Notes: generated from the letters alone by a model not told the origin. DNA of 64,000 nt from Microbacterium arabinogalactanolyticum (GCF_030268005.1 NZ_BRZC01000004.1:496001-560000), one strand, 5' to 3'; positions 8,194-21,488 are shown, numbered from the stretch's first letter. A program made the numbers and translations.

Positions 8194-8282
8194 GCCGCCA
8201 GTCTTTCACCTTCCGGGAGCGGCGGGACGGTCGCACGACAGAGGAGGCCAGGCCGTCTGCAGGAAGGGGCGATGCGGCGCAT

Positions 8283-8288
8283 TAGGCT
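8283..8288 (+). promoter_or_regulatory. Putative -10 hexamer for the leaderless asparaginase gene
   Basis: TAGGCT, six bases, then GTG at 8295. It supports the GTG as the true start. Confidence 0.55.
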
Positions 8289-8294
8289 GGTCTG

Positions 8295-9290
8295 GTGCTG
8301 GAGACCCTTACCGTCCGTGATGCTGTCGAACTCGCCGTCGTGGAGCGCAGCGGCTTCGTGGAGTCCCGCCACGCGGGCGCCGCGGTCGTGCTGTCACCGG
8401 AAGGCGACATCGTCGCCCAGCACGGCAACGCGGATGCCCTGATCCTCCCCCGCTCGAGCCTCAAGCCGCTGCAGGCGGTCGCCAGCCTCACCGCCGGCGC
8501 CGCGCTGGAGGGCGAGCAGCTCGCGGTAGGTACGGCCAGTCATTCCGGGACCGATCGACACGCCGAGGTCGTGCGCGAGATCCTCGCCGCCGGTGGTCTG
8601 ACCGAGGACGATCTGGGCTGCCCTCCCGCCTGGCCCTCGGATGCCGCCACCCGGCGGGAGATGATCAGCGATCACGCCGCGGAGTCCCGCATCCGGATGA
8701 ACTGCTCCGGCAAGCACGCGCTCATGCTCCGCGCCTGCGTGGCAACCGGGTGGCCCACCGCGGGGTACCTGGATCCCGCGCATCCGCTGCAGGTGCACAT
8801 CCGCGAAGTCGTCGAACGGCTCACCGGTGAGAAGATCGCGCACACGTCGGTCGACGGCTGCGGTGCGCCGGTGCATGCGATCACGCTGACCGGGCTCGCC
8901 CGCGGCATCCACCGGATCGGCTCCGCGTCGGAGCGCTCCCCGTTCGCGCTGCATCGCGTGGCCGGAGCCCTGGTGCGCGCCGTGCGCGAGAACCCGTGGA
9001 CGATCGCCGGTCCCGGTGAGCCGGACACGATCGCGATCGAGACGCTCGGCGTTTTCGCGAAGGGCGGTGCCGAGGGCGTCATGGTCATGGTCGCCCCGAA
9101 CGGCGCGACCGTGGCGCTCAAGATGCTCGACGGCAACGGCCGCGCCGCGACGATCGTCGCCGCGACACTGCTCGCCCGCGCGGGGGCCCTGACGGATGCC
9201 GATGTGGCGACGCTGACTGCGGCACTGCCGCTGTCGGTGCTCGGCGGCGGGCAGCCCGTCGGAGCCGTCCGGGTCGCCCCCGGCCTCTGA
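8295..9290 (+). CDS. L-asparaginase, Asparaginase_II (PF06089-type) family
   Basis: Protein of 331 residues hydrolysing L-asparagine to aspartate and ammonia. It belongs to the family typified by the Rhizobium etli inducible enzyme and is unrelated to E. coli AnsA/AnsB. Conserved blocks are PRSSLKPLQA near the N-terminus, GTASHSGTDRH, the MNCSGKHALML block, VDGCGAP and a Gly-rich C-terminal part. No signal peptide is visible, so it is cytoplasmic. It converges with the FtsK-like gene, with two hairpins between. Confidence 0.92.
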   Translation: MLETLTVRDAVELAVVERSGFVESRHAGAAVVLSPEGDIVAQHGNADALILPRSSLKPLQAVASLTAGAALEGEQLAVGTASHSGTDRHAEVVREILAAGGLTEDDLGCPPAWPSDAATRREMISDHAAESRIRMNCSGKHALMLRACVATGWPTAGYLDPAHPLQVHIREVVERLTGEKIAHTSVDGCGAPVHAITLTGLARGIHRIGSASERSPFALHRVAGALVRAVRENPWTIAGPGEPDTIAIETLGVFAKGGAEGVMVMVAPNGATVALKMLDGNGRAATIVAATLLARAGALTDADVATLTAALPLSVLGGGQPVGAVRVAPGL

Positions 9291-9312
9291 GCTCTGAGCT
9301 CCGCCGCGGGCC

Positions 9313-9350
9313 GAGGGGTGCTCCCCTCACGCGGGTGAGCGCGCTCACCC
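9313..9350. terminator. Two tandem hairpins between convergent genes
   Basis: GAGGGG-TGCT-CCCCTC (9313-9328) is followed by the palindrome GGGTGAGC-GC-GCTCACCC (9333-9350), which runs into the stop codon of the FtsK-like gene. Together they can stop transcription from both sides. Confidence 0.6.
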
Positions 9351-12047
9351 GAGCACGACGCGTCGCGGCATCCGTCCGCCCTGCACGCTCCAGGCCCGAT
9401 CGGCGTGGGCTCGCGCATACGGCGGCAGTTCCCGCACGCCCGTGAGCTGCCGGAGCTCGGTGGCGCACTCCGCGGCGACGACGAGTTCTCCGGAGGATCG
9501 GATGCCCTGCAGGAGCGTCCACTGGGCTCGCCAGTCCTCGGGATCACCGACGATGATCACGGGCGCGTCCAGGTGAGCGCCGAGCGCCTCAGCGAGAGGC
9601 ACGATGCGATGGCCGGGATGCGCGGTGCGCAGCACAGCGCAGGTGGCTCTGACCGCCTGAGTGATGATCCCCACCCGGTGCTCGGACGGCGCCCACACCG
9701 CATCGGTTGCCGGAGAGACGCGAGCCGAGGACATGGCGCGATCGGAGGAGCCGGGCACGCACAGCTGCACCTCCCGCCCGTCCAGCCACGCGCGCCCGAC
9801 CGGACGGTCGCGTTCGAACGCCGCCGGCTCTCCCCCGGCCGCGATGTGCTCGACCCTGCTCGTCAGTCTGAGCAGGCCGCGCCGCGGGAGGGCGTCGATC
9901 AGCCGGCCGACCGGCCCTGACACCCGGGACAGCGTGACCACGATCGTCGTGGGGGCGCGCACGATCAGCTCCCAGCGGCTCAGGAAGAGCTGCGCGTAAT
10001 CGGGCGGATACTGACCGATCAGCACGTCCAGGTCGTCGCAGAGCACGGGTCGATCGGTTCCCGCGCTGAGTTCCGCGACGACGTCCCAGGCGGCCTCGGG
10101 ATCCGCGGGGATCACGATCGCATCCGGGAGCTGTGCGGCCAGCATCTCGATGGCAGAGCTCTTGCCCGAGCCGGGCCCGCCGATCAGCGCAAGCCCGTCC
10201 GACGGCCCCAGCGCCACCCACGGCTGCCTCTGCCGCTCGGGCTCGTCCGCCCGGCCGAGCACCGCGCCGCCGTCGTCGCGCACGCCGCTCGGCAGCGGGA
10301 TCCGAGCCGGCAGCGGAGGCAGCCATGGGCTTCTCTGCGATTCGTGTCCCGCCCACCGGCGGTCGACGCCGGCGAGAGCGGCCTCGGCAGTGAGGGCGAT
10401 GCGGGCCGGCAGTGCCGCCGTGTCTCGGGGACGCCGCACGAAGGCCAGGCCGCGCGAGTCCGCTCCGCCGGGCAGATCGGATGCCGCATCCGAGCCGATC
10501 ACGAAACGGCTGTCGGCCGCCTCGGCGACCCGCAGGCTGACGCGCAGCGGGCAGTTCGCGGCCAACGCGTCGCGGATGACCCCACTCGCGCGCTGCGTGC
10601 CGAGGATGAGATGCATGCCGAGGGCGCGACCGCGCGCCGCGACGTCGGTGAAGATCTGGCCCAGGTCGGGGTGCTCCTGAAGAAGCGCGGCGAACTCGTC
10701 CACGACGATCACGAGCCGCGCCAGCTCGGGACAGTCAGTGACGTCGCGCACGCCGGCCCGCGACAGCGCGGCCTCTCGCCGCCGCAGCTCGGCGCTCAGG
10801 CTCCCCACGCCGCGCTGCGCTCCCTCGGCGTCCAGATCGGTGACGACCGCGACCACGTGGGGCAGGCGGCGCAGCGGATCGAACGCCGTGCCGCCCTTGA
10901 AGTCGACGAGCACGAAGGCGAGCTGCTCCGGCGGGTGCGCTGCAGCGAGGCCCGTGATCCAGGTGATCAGCAGCTCGCTCTTCCCGGTCCCCGTCATACC
11001 GGTGACGATGGCATGCGGGCCGTCCTCGACGAGGTCCACGACCACATCTCCTCGCTCGCCCCTCCCGAGTGCGGCGGTGAGGCCGGCAGGGCCCACCGGT
11101 GCGAGTTCGTCCAGACCGATGCGATCGGGGAAGGTCTCCTCGGCATCCGTCCGCCCGGCGAGCTCTGCGGCGATCGCCCGCGCCTGCTGCGCGGACAGGG
11201 CCTCGACCGCGACGGACTCCTCACCGTCGGGTGTGCGCACACGCGTCTCGTCCGGCACGGTGCAGTCGAGCACGGTGGTCACGCCCTCTGGGGCCTCCTC
11301 CCCCGGCCGGCGGATGCACACGACGGCATCCGCACCCTCCACCCCGGCATCGAGCCCGAGCCGGAACGCCGCGCGACGGCGGCCCAGGTGCGGGAGCGCA
11401 TCCAGTGCCCAGGCCGGTGCGAGGTCGCCGATCACACCCAGCTGGCCCGGGCCGAACCGCAGGCACAGCTGGATCACGAGCGCGCGGGCGACGGCCCGGG
11501 CCACGGGTTCTGCGGCGCGGACGCAGATCCCGCCGCCGAGTGGGACCGACGCGGGCGCGTCATGCAGCGTCTGCGCGCGAACGCGGAAGGCCCGCGAGAG
11601 CTCGTCCTCCCCGCCCCTCACCTGGACGCGGCTGGTCCGGGTTCCACGGCCCAGCACCACCGGAGTGGCTCGATCAGGCGGCTCATGCCCTCGCAGCGGC
11701 GGCTCGGCCACGCACTCCGCGACGCCCGGTTCGCGGCGCCAGGCGGCGGCGTGCTCCTGTACGTGCAGGCGCTCCAGCTCCGCCTCGGCGCGCTGCCAGC
11801 CGGCATCCGCCTCCTGCTGCGCGCGTCGGCGATCCCTGCCCCTGGTGCGCAGCCCGTCGAGGAACGACGCGACCAGCATCAGCGGGCCGAGCGCGGCGAA
11901 GCACAGCGCGAACAGGGACCCCGTGACCAGCCAGAGGACGACACCCGCGACGACGGGCACGACCGCGGCCATCAGAGGCAGCGACGGGCGTCTCGGCTCG
12001 GCGGGAACAGCGGGAAGCACGATCGTGGTGGCGTCCATGCGCACCAT
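9345..12047 (-). CDS. FtsK/SpoIIIE-family ATPase, EccC-like, orphan
   Basis: Protein of 900 residues with two close membrane helices near the N-terminus (about residues 25-62), a charged coiled segment and then ATPase modules. The first has Walker A GMTGTGKS (about 352) and a Walker B-like strand FVLVDFKGGTAFD (about 383). The second has Walker A GGPGSGKS (about 626). The order resembles EccC of type VII secretion, shortened by one module, more than DNA translocase FtsK, which has four membrane helices and a gamma domain. No WXG100 substrate or other ESX component is next to it. DNA versus protein as cargo is undecided. Confidence 0.85.
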   Translation of the reverse strand: MVRMDATTIVLPAVPAEPRRPSLPLMAAVVPVVAGVVLWLVTGSLFALCFAALGPLMLVASFLDGLRTRGRDRRRAQQEADAGWQRAEAELERLHVQEHAAAWRREPGVAECVAEPPLRGHEPPDRATPVVLGRGTRTSRVQVRGGEDELSRAFRVRAQTLHDAPASVPLGGGICVRAAEPVARAVARALVIQLCLRFGPGQLGVIGDLAPAWALDALPHLGRRRAAFRLGLDAGVEGADAVVCIRRPGEEAPEGVTTVLDCTVPDETRVRTPDGEESVAVEALSAQQARAIAAELAGRTDAEETFPDRIGLDELAPVGPAGLTAALGRGERGDVVVDLVEDGPHAIVTGMTGTGKSELLITWITGLAAAHPPEQLAFVLVDFKGGTAFDPLRRLPHVVAVVTDLDAEGAQRGVGSLSAELRRREAALSRAGVRDVTDCPELARLVIVVDEFAALLQEHPDLGQIFTDVAARGRALGMHLILGTQRASGVIRDALAANCPLRVSLRVAEAADSRFVIGSDAASDLPGGADSRGLAFVRRPRDTAALPARIALTAEAALAGVDRRWAGHESQRSPWLPPLPARIPLPSGVRDDGGAVLGRADEPERQRQPWVALGPSDGLALIGGPGSGKSSAIEMLAAQLPDAIVIPADPEAAWDVVAELSAGTDRPVLCDDLDVLIGQYPPDYAQLFLSRWELIVRAPTTIVVTLSRVSGPVGRLIDALPRRGLLRLTSRVEHIAAGGEPAAFERDRPVGRAWLDGREVQLCVPGSSDRAMSSARVSPATDAVWAPSEHRVGIITQAVRATCAVLRTAHPGHRIVPLAEALGAHLDAPVIIVGDPEDWRAQWTLLQGIRSSGELVVAAECATELRQLTGVRELPPYARAHADRAWSVQGGRMPRRVVLG

Positions 12048-12071
12048 TGCACCGCACGATCAGCACGGGAA

Positions 12072-12091
12072 CCGGCCTGTCCACAGGCCGG
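12072..12091 (-). terminator. Hairpin after the PP2C gene
   Basis: CCGGCCTGT-CC-ACAGGCCGG is a perfect 9-bp dyad starting six bases after the PP2C stop and lying before the FtsK-like gene on the same strand. Confidence 0.6.
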
Positions 12092-12096
12092 ACCGG

Positions 12097-12891
12097 TCAT
12101 TCCTCCGGATCGGCGTCTGTGGAGGGAGAGTCCGGCATCAGCACGCGCACGACGATCAGCGTGACGTTGTCGCGCCCGCCGTTCTCCAGAGCCGCGTCGA
12201 GCATGGCTTCCGCCGCCTCGGCCGGGTCCTCGTGCTCGCGCAGGAAATGCAGGATGCCGTAGTCCGTGAGCTCTTTGGTGAGCCCGTCGGAGCAGATGAC
12301 GAGCCGGTCCTCGTCGCGCAGGTCGACCGTCACGTAGTCCGGCGGCACGAGCTCACTGGCGCCGACGGCGCGCGTGATCACGTTGCTGTACGGGTGGCCG
12401 TCGGCCTCCTCCGGGCTGATCTTGCCCGAGGCGATGAGCTCCTGCACCACGGAGTGGTCGGTCGTGACCTGCACGAGCCGGTCATCGCGCTTGAGGTAGA
12501 CGCGCGAGTCGCCGATGTTCAGCACGGTCCACTGCGGGGTGCCGTCCTCGGCGTGGTCCAGAAATGCACCGGTGAGCGTGGTCCCGGTGCCCTCGTCCGT
12601 CGTCTCCGGGTGCAGGTGGATGTCGTCGACCGCGTGGTGCAGTGCGGTCTGGATGGCGGCATCCGACACCTCGCCGTCACCGACCATCTCGTCGAGGCGG
12701 GCGACCGTGCTCTGGCTGGCGATCTCGCCACCCGCATGCCCGCCCATGCCGTCCGCCACCACGAAGAGCGGGAACCTCGCCAGGAACGAGTCCTGGTTGT
12801 TCTCACGGCGACGACCGCGATCGGTCACCCCGGCCCAGGCGAGCTGCAGCTCGTCGCTGACGCGATGCGTCTGCGTTGTGGTCTCAGGCAC
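12097..12891 (-). CDS. PP2C-family serine/threonine protein phosphatase
   Basis: Metal-dependent phosphatase of about 264 residues acting on phospho-Ser/Thr proteins. PP2C motifs in order are VTDRGRRRENNQD, VVADGMGGHAGGE (metal-binding Asp and Gly), GTTLTGAF, LNIGDSRVYL, DRLVICSDGLTKE and GGRDNVTLIVV. There is no membrane segment, so it is soluble. I chose the GTG at 12891 because GGAG lies seven bases before it; an in-frame ATG at 12927 lacks such a site. The same strand carries the FtsK-like gene downstream and the aldo/keto reductase upstream. No partner kinase gene is in the window. Confidence 0.92.
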   Translation of the reverse strand: MPETTTQTHRVSDELQLAWAGVTDRGRRRENNQDSFLARFPLFVVADGMGGHAGGEIASQSTVARLDEMVGDGEVSDAAIQTALHHAVDDIHLHPETTDEGTGTTLTGAFLDHAEDGTPQWTVLNIGDSRVYLKRDDRLVQVTTDHSVVQELIASGKISPEEADGHPYSNVITRAVGASELVPPDYVTVDLRDEDRLVICSDGLTKELTDYGILHFLREHEDPAEAAEAMLDAALENGGRDNVTLIVVRVLMPDSPSTDADPEE

Positions 12892-12961
12892 GGGCGGTCT
12901 CCGTCGAGTGGGCGGATGCAGGGGCATCCGCGGGATACAGATACATGCTAGTGGTCGCCGC

Positions 12962-13945
12962 TCACATCGCCGACGCGGGGTCCTCGACCAGCGGGAACAG
13001 CCGGTCGATCTCCTCCAGCTCGGCGACGGACGGCGCCCAGGCATCGGAGGCTGCGGCATTCGCCTCGACCTGGGCCGGCGTGGTGGCTCCGGCGATCACA
13101 CTGGCCACCCCCGGCTGGGCGAGCAGCCACCCGAACGTCGCCTGCAGCATGGTGATCCCCCGCGCGTCGCAGAACGCCTGGTACGCCTCGAGCGCATCCC
13201 ACGGGGCATCGGCCCAGATGTGCGGACGGGTCTCCATGATGCGGCTTCCCGCCGGACCGCCTTCGCGGGTGAACTTGCCGGTGAGCAGACCGTTCTTCAG
13301 CGGGAAGTACGGGAAGAATCCCAGATCGTAGCGATTCGCCGCGGGCAGCACCTCCCGCTCGGACGCCCGTGCGAGCAGCGAGTAGTGGTTCTGCGCGGAG
13401 ATGAACCGGCCCGTGGAGCGCGCCCGCGCCGTGAACTCCGCCTCGGCGATCTGCCATCCGTCGAAGTTCGAATGACCGTAGTAGCGGATCTTCCCCTCAT
13501 CGACGAGCTCGTCCAGGGCGTCGATCGTCTCGGCGATCGGCGTCTGCGGGTCAGGCAGATGAAGCTGGTACAGGTCGATCCAGTCCGTGCGCAGGCGCCG
13601 CAGGGACTGCTCGACGGCGAAGCGCACGTACCGGCGGGAGCCTCGGCCACCCGGGAAGTCGTAGCCCATGTCGCGGGCGTGCCCGAACTTCGTGGCCAGC
13701 ACGACGCGATCGCGACGCCCCTCGAGGGCCTCGCCCATCAGCGCCTCGCTGCTGCCCGGCTCTGCGCCGTACATGTCGGCCGTGTCGAAGAAGAAAACGC
13801 CGTTCGAGAGGGCCGCGTCGATCACGGCCCTGGTGCCCTCCAGCGTCTGCGTCACGGTGCCCGCGCGCCCGAAGTTGTTGCAGCCGAGGCCGGTTGCGGA
13901 GACGACGAGGCCGGATGCGCCGACGCGACGCTGCGAGGTTCCCAT
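12962..13945 (-). CDS. Aldo/keto reductase
   Basis: NADPH-dependent oxidoreductase of 327 residues with a TIM-barrel fold. The catalytic residues lie in FFDTADMYG (Asp, Tyr), VLATKFG (Lys) and DLYQLHLPD (His); the cofactor-binding end shows SVIAGATTPAQVEAN. It resembles the YghZ/Kvbeta-like subgroup, so the natural substrate cannot be named. The ATG at 13945 is six bases after TACGGT, consistent with leaderless expression; open frame extends further upstream but looks noncoding. Confidence 0.93.
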   Translation of the reverse strand: MGTSQRRVGASGLVVSATGLGCNNFGRAGTVTQTLEGTRAVIDAALSNGVFFFDTADMYGAEPGSSEALMGEALEGRRDRVVLATKFGHARDMGYDFPGGRGSRRYVRFAVEQSLRRLRTDWIDLYQLHLPDPQTPIAETIDALDELVDEGKIRYYGHSNFDGWQIAEAEFTARARSTGRFISAQNHYSLLARASEREVLPAANRYDLGFFPYFPLKNGLLTGKFTREGGPAGSRIMETRPHIWADAPWDALEAYQAFCDARGITMLQATFGWLLAQPGVASVIAGATTPAQVEANAAASDAWAPSVAELEEIDRLFPLVEDPASAM

Positions 13946-13951
13946 GCCTCC

Positions 13952-13957
13952 ACCGTA
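13952..13957 (-). promoter_or_regulatory. Putative -10 hexamer for the leaderless aldo/keto reductase gene
   Basis: TACGGT on the minus strand, six bases before the ATG at 13945. Confidence 0.5.
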
Positions 13958-13990
13958 TCGAACGCGCGGACATGCCGAGGCCGCACGCAG

Positions 13991-14020
13991 GAACGCCCCC
14001 GACCGGAGTCGGGGGCGTTC
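13991..14020 (-). terminator. Hairpin terminator after the DUF5684-like gene
   Basis: Perfect 13-bp stem GAACGCCCCCGAC / GTCGGGGGCGTTC with the tetraloop CGGA, 13 bases after the stop at 14034. Confidence 0.75.
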
Positions 14021-14033
14021 GAGGCGAATCAGA

Positions 14034-14885
14034 TCACGCCGGGGGCTGCGTCGGATCTGCCGGCGGCTCAGCGGCCGGCGGTGCGGGCGGAGCAGGAGGC
14101 GCCGGCGGAGTCGCAGGCGGTGCAGCAGGCGGCACGGGGGCTGCCGGGGGCGCCGCGGGCGGCGGAACCGGAGCACCCGGTGCAGCAGGCGGCGGGAACG
14201 GAGCACCGGGCTGCGGAACACCGTATCCCGGCTGCGCGGGGGCGCCGTAACCGGGCTGTGCCGGGTAGCCGGGCTGCTGCGGAGCACCGTAGCCGGGCTG
14301 CGGCGGGGCGTAGCCCTGCGGTGCCGGCGGCTGGTATCCCTGCGGCGCGCCGTAGCCGGGGGCCGCGAAGCCCGGAGCAGCGGCGGCCGACGGCTGAACG
14401 GGGATGCCGTCCCACACCGTGCGGTCGGCGAGGAAGCTGTTCGTCGCCCAGGCGGACGGCGGGATGTTCGGGTTCCAGCGCGAGGAGTCGAAGGCGAGGA
14501 TACCCAGCCAGACCGGCTCGAGCAGGATGTACAGCACGATCCACGCGCCGTCCTTCTGCAGCTTCTGGCCGATGCGGTACGCGGCCAGGATGCCCATCAC
14601 GGCGACGGCCAGGCCGACCAGCCAGCCGAGGAACGGGATCCAGGTCAGGAACACGCCGAAGAGCAGCCAGGGGCTGACATCACCGAGCTTGAAGAAGATC
14701 ATCCCGTTGTAGAACGGGACCCAGGCGCGCCACTTGCCCTGCACACCGGCCTTCTCGAAGATGTTCATCAGGAACCAGGCCGTGATGACGTAGAAGATGG
14801 GCCCGGCAAGCAGCACGATCAGCCAGATCAGGCCGATCAGGGCGCTCACCCCCGCGCCATAGCCGTAACCGCTGTAGTCGTCCAT
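14034..14885 (-). CDS. DUF5684-like membrane protein with a Pro/Gly/Tyr-rich tail
   Basis: Protein of 283 residues. The N-terminal half has four to five membrane helices, with GKWRAWVPFYNGMIFFKLGD between them, a pattern of the DUF5684 group. The C-terminal 130 residues are low-complexity repeats of the type PGYGAPQ and APPAAPVPP and are probably disordered and cytoplasmic. The function is unknown. The ATG has a good site (GGAGGGAAAC just before it), and a TAGTGT hexamer about 45 bases upstream could be the promoter. A strong hairpin follows. Confidence 0.85.
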   Translation of the reverse strand: MDDYSGYGYGAGVSALIGLIWLIVLLAGPIFYVITAWFLMNIFEKAGVQGKWRAWVPFYNGMIFFKLGDVSPWLLFGVFLTWIPFLGWLVGLAVAVMGILAAYRIGQKLQKDGAWIVLYILLEPVWLGILAFDSSRWNPNIPPSAWATNSFLADRTVWDGIPVQPSAAAAPGFAAPGYGAPQGYQPPAPQGYAPPQPGYGAPQQPGYPAQPGYGAPAQPGYGVPQPGAPFPPPAAPGAPVPPPAAPPAAPVPPAAPPATPPAPPAPPAPPAAEPPADPTQPPA

Positions 14886-14962
14886 GTTTCCCTCCGATAG
14901 GCATTCGCGTCCACGCGGACGCCGTGACCACACTAGCCAACGCCCGGTACCGCGAGCAATCG

Positions 14963-15703
14963 TCACTCTGCGACGACGAGCTCCAGCACTCCGGCATCCG
15001 CTGTCCTCCTGAGCAGGATGCCCTGCTCGCCGGCCCACGAGAGGAGGGATCCGGCCGACTTCACCCTCGGGCGCGTGTGCGCGAGGGTGCGCACCAGTTC
15101 GCCCTTGGACTTCTTGTTGAAGTGGTTCAGCGCCCGGCCCTGCTCGGTGACCACGCGCACGTAGGCGGCGGGGACGCCTGACGGAACGGGCCCGAGCGCG
15201 ACGTACGCCTCACTGCGCAGGTCGAGAACGAAGTCGGCGTCGCCCAGTGCGGCGCTGGTCGCCGCGCTCCAATGCCGTCGCAGCGGCGGGATGCCAGGCA
15301 GCGACGTCCCGGCCGAAAGCCGGTACACCGGGATCGGGTCCAACGCTCCGACCGGTCCGAAGGGCGCCGAGTGGATGAGCACGTTCCGTCCCAGCCACCG
15401 TCGGGCCGGCTGGTCGAGCGATCCGGCGTCCAGTGCGTCGTAGAGCACGCCGGTGTACCGGTCGACCGCCGCCATCGTGGCGGCCGTGCGCAGCATCCGG
15501 TTGTGGTCCACATCCGCCAGCTGACGGTCGCTGAGCTTGAGCACGCGCCGCACGGCGTCGGCATCCGCCGACAGCGCCACGAGGGCGTCCACGACCGCCT
15601 CGCGCTGCGGCGCAAGGGCGGGCAGCGCGAGCCCGGCGACGTCGAGCGGCCGCGGCCGCCCCCCGGCGCGCTTGGTCTCCGAGGGCGGGAGGAGGATCTT
15701 CAT
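14963..15703 (-). CDS. yaaA: YaaA family (UPF0246) peroxide stress protein
   Basis: Protein of 246 residues starting with MKILLPPSETKR, the hallmark of YaaA. E. coli YaaA limits free iron and oxidative DNA damage during peroxide stress. LIHSAPFGPVGALDPIPVYRLSAG and a late NHFNKKSKGELVR stretch also match the family. It lies behind the atp operon terminator. GGGAG four bases before the ATG is the likely ribosome binding site. Confidence 0.92.
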   Translation of the reverse strand: MKILLPPSETKRAGGRPRPLDVAGLALPALAPQREAVVDALVALSADADAVRRVLKLSDRQLADVDHNRMLRTAATMAAVDRYTGVLYDALDAGSLDQPARRWLGRNVLIHSAPFGPVGALDPIPVYRLSAGTSLPGIPPLRRHWSAATSAALGDADFVLDLRSEAYVALGPVPSGVPAAYVRVVTEQGRALNHFNKKSKGELVRTLAHTRPRVKSAGSLLSWAGEQGILLRRTADAGVLELVVAE

Positions 15704-15719
15704 GAGCTCCCTGCATACG

Positions 15720-15768
15720 GAGACGTCCGCCCCGTCCTGCGCCGGAGCGCGGTCGAGGCGGACGTCTC
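15720..15768 (-). terminator. atp operon terminator
   Basis: GAGACGTCCGCC pairs perfectly with GGCGGACGTCTC (12 bp) around a 25-base loop that contains a smaller hairpin (GCGCCGGAGCGC). It starts 11 bases after the atpC stop. Confidence 0.7.
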
Positions 15769-15779
15769 GGGAATGGTTG

Positions 15780-16040
15780 TCAGGCGACCAGTGCGGCGTT
15801 CCCGGCCACGATCGTCAGGGCGTCGCCCTCCATGGAGAGGAAGCCGTCCTGCGCGTTGGCGAGCACCTTCGTGCCGTCGGGCCGGGTGATCCGGACCTGC
15901 CCCTCGGCGAGGATGGCCAGGACCGGCTCGTGACCGGACATGAAGCCGATCTCGCCCTCGACGGTCTTGGCGACGACGAGCGACGCTTCTCCCGTCCAGA
16001 CCTCCGCGTCCGCGGAGACGAGGCTGACGTGCAGAGCCAT
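15780..16040 (-). CDS. atpC: F1 ATP synthase subunit epsilon
   Basis: Central-stalk subunit of 86 residues that couples to gamma and tunes ATP hydrolysis. The N-terminal beta-sandwich is complete (GEIGFMSGHEPVLAIL, VRITRPDGTKV, FLSMEGDALTIVAGNA). The C-terminal helical hairpin found in longer epsilon subunits is missing, as in many actinobacteria. The ATG at 16040 is two bases from the atpD stop, so the two are translationally coupled. It is the last gene of the operon. Confidence 0.96.
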   Translation of the reverse strand: MALHVSLVSADAEVWTGEASLVVAKTVEGEIGFMSGHEPVLAILAEGQVRITRPDGTKVLANAQDGFLSMEGDALTIVAGNAALVA

Positions 16041-16042
16041 GG

Positions 16043-18420
<2,378 letters not shown>

Positions 18421-18439
18421 GAATCAGTACCTCACGCGA

Positions 18440-20080
<1,641 letters not shown>

Positions 20081-20130
20081 TGTCTTCCCTTTGTGTGTCT
20101 GGTGTGCGCGGTTCCCCGCGTCAGTCTGTG

Positions 20131-20919
20131 TCAGCTCGCGAGCTTCTGACGGAGCTCGGCGAGTCGGGCGGAGATGCTGCCGTCGATGACGTCATCGGCG
20201 ATCTGCACGCGCAGGCCGCCGACGACGGTGGGGTCGATCACCTGGTTCACGGAGATCTCCCCGCCGTAGCGGCGTGCCAGAGCGTCACGGAGACGCGTCT
20301 CCTGCGCAGCGGCGAGCGGTGCGGCCGTGTAGACGGTCGCGACCGAGCGGCCGGCCTGCGCGGAGACGATGTCGATGGCCCGGCTCAGAAGCTGACGGAC
20401 GCGGCGCTCGCGCGGCAGGCGCACCAGCGAAGCGGCGATCAGCACGGTCGCAGCGGAGGCCGAGGAACCCAGTACGTTCTCGACGAGCGCGGCCTTGGCC
20501 GCGGAGTCGCCGAGGCGGCTGCCGAGCGCGAGCTCGAACTCCGGGTTCGCGGCGACGACGCGCGAGAACCCGAAGAGCTCGCCGGCGACGTCGTCCTTCG
20601 CGGAGGCGATGGCCGCAGCGCGGATCGCGAGCTCCTCGACACCGTCGATGAGATCGGATGCACTGGACCAGCGCTCACCGGCGACGGTGTCCAGCAGCGC
20701 GCGCACCGGAGCGGATGCCCCGGCGAACACGCTGGAGACCAGCGCGGAGCGTGCCTGGGCAGGCGCCGTGGGATCGGCCAGCGCGCCGCTCAGCTGAGCC
20801 GAATCCCCGAGCGCGCGGGCGGCTGCGAACAGCTCGGCCGCACTGTCGAGGGTCAGGCCCGACGCCGCGGCAAGCGCCTGCGTGGATGCCGCGAGTGCCT
20901 GAGTGGTCGCGCTGCCCAT
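20131..20919 (-). CDS. atpH: F1 ATP synthase subunit delta
   Basis: Peripheral-stalk subunit of 262 residues, longer than E. coli delta (about 177) because of an Ala-rich N-terminal domain. The C-terminal OSCP motif region shows [23 protein letters not shown]. Its ATG shares one base with the atpF stop (TAATG), which gives tight translational coupling. Confidence 0.96.
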   Translation of the reverse strand: MGSATTQALAASTQALAAASGLTLDSAAELFAAARALGDSAQLSGALADPTAPAQARSALVSSVFAGASAPVRALLDTVAGERWSSASDLIDGVEELAIRAAAIASAKDDVAGELFGFSRVVAANPEFELALGSRLGDSAAKAALVENVLGSSASAATVLIAASLVRLPRERRVRQLLSRAIDIVSAQAGRSVATVYTAAPLAAAQETRLRDALARRYGGEISVNQVIDPTVVGGLRVQIADDVIDGSISARLAELRQKLAS

Positions 20920-21461
20920 TACTTCGCCTTCTCGAGGTCGGCGAGGAAGCGGTCCACGACGGCCGTCGCACGAGCGTCGTCGGTGAGGGTCTCCCCCACC
21001 ACGCCGCCGGCGAGGTCGATCGCGAGCGTGCCGACCTCGTTGCGGAGGGACACGAACGCGGCCTGGCGCTCGGCCTCGATCTGCGTGTGCGCGGCGGTGG
21101 TGATGCGGTTCGCCTCAGCGGACGCGGCATCCTTCGCCTCGGCGACGATCTTCTTGCCGTCCTCGCGGGCGGCGTCGCGGATCTGTCCGGCCTCGGTGCG
21201 CGCCTCGGCGAGCTGACGGGTGTACTCGTCGAGCGCGGCCTCGGCCTGCTTCTGAGCCTCATCAGCCTTGGCGATGTTGCCTTCGATCGCTGCGGAGCGC
21301 TCATCGAGCATCGCCGTGAGCTTCGGAAGGGCGACCTTCCAGACCACGATGAGGATGATGAGGAACCACAGCGCCGACCAGACGATGTCGTACCAGGCAG
21401 GGAGAAGCGGGTTCTGCGCCTCTTCCCCTGCTGCCAGGTTCGTGACAAGAGCGTTCAGCAT
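20919..21461 (-). CDS. atpF: Fo ATP synthase subunit b
   Basis: Peripheral-stalk subunit of 180 residues. One N-terminal membrane helix (about residues 22-42, including WFLIILIVVWKVALPKL) leads into a long charged helix of heptad-like Ala, Glu and Lys that forms the dimeric stalk. It is placed between atpE and atpH. Confidence 0.97.
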   Translation of the reverse strand: MLNALVTNLAAGEEAQNPLLPAWYDIVWSALWFLIILIVVWKVALPKLTAMLDERSAAIEGNIAKADEAQKQAEAALDEYTRQLAEARTEAGQIRDAAREDGKKIVAEAKDAASAEANRITTAAHTQIEAERQAAFVSLRNEVGTLAIDLAGGVVGETLTDDARATAVVDRFLADLEKAK

Positions 21462-21488
21462 CCTGTCTCCTTCAGAAGTCGCTGCGGT

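Noticed and set aside
10344-12951. Very long plus-strand frames opposite the FtsK-like and PP2C genes
   Set aside because: Shadow frames of GC-rich genes; the minus strand carries the Walker and PP2C motifs.
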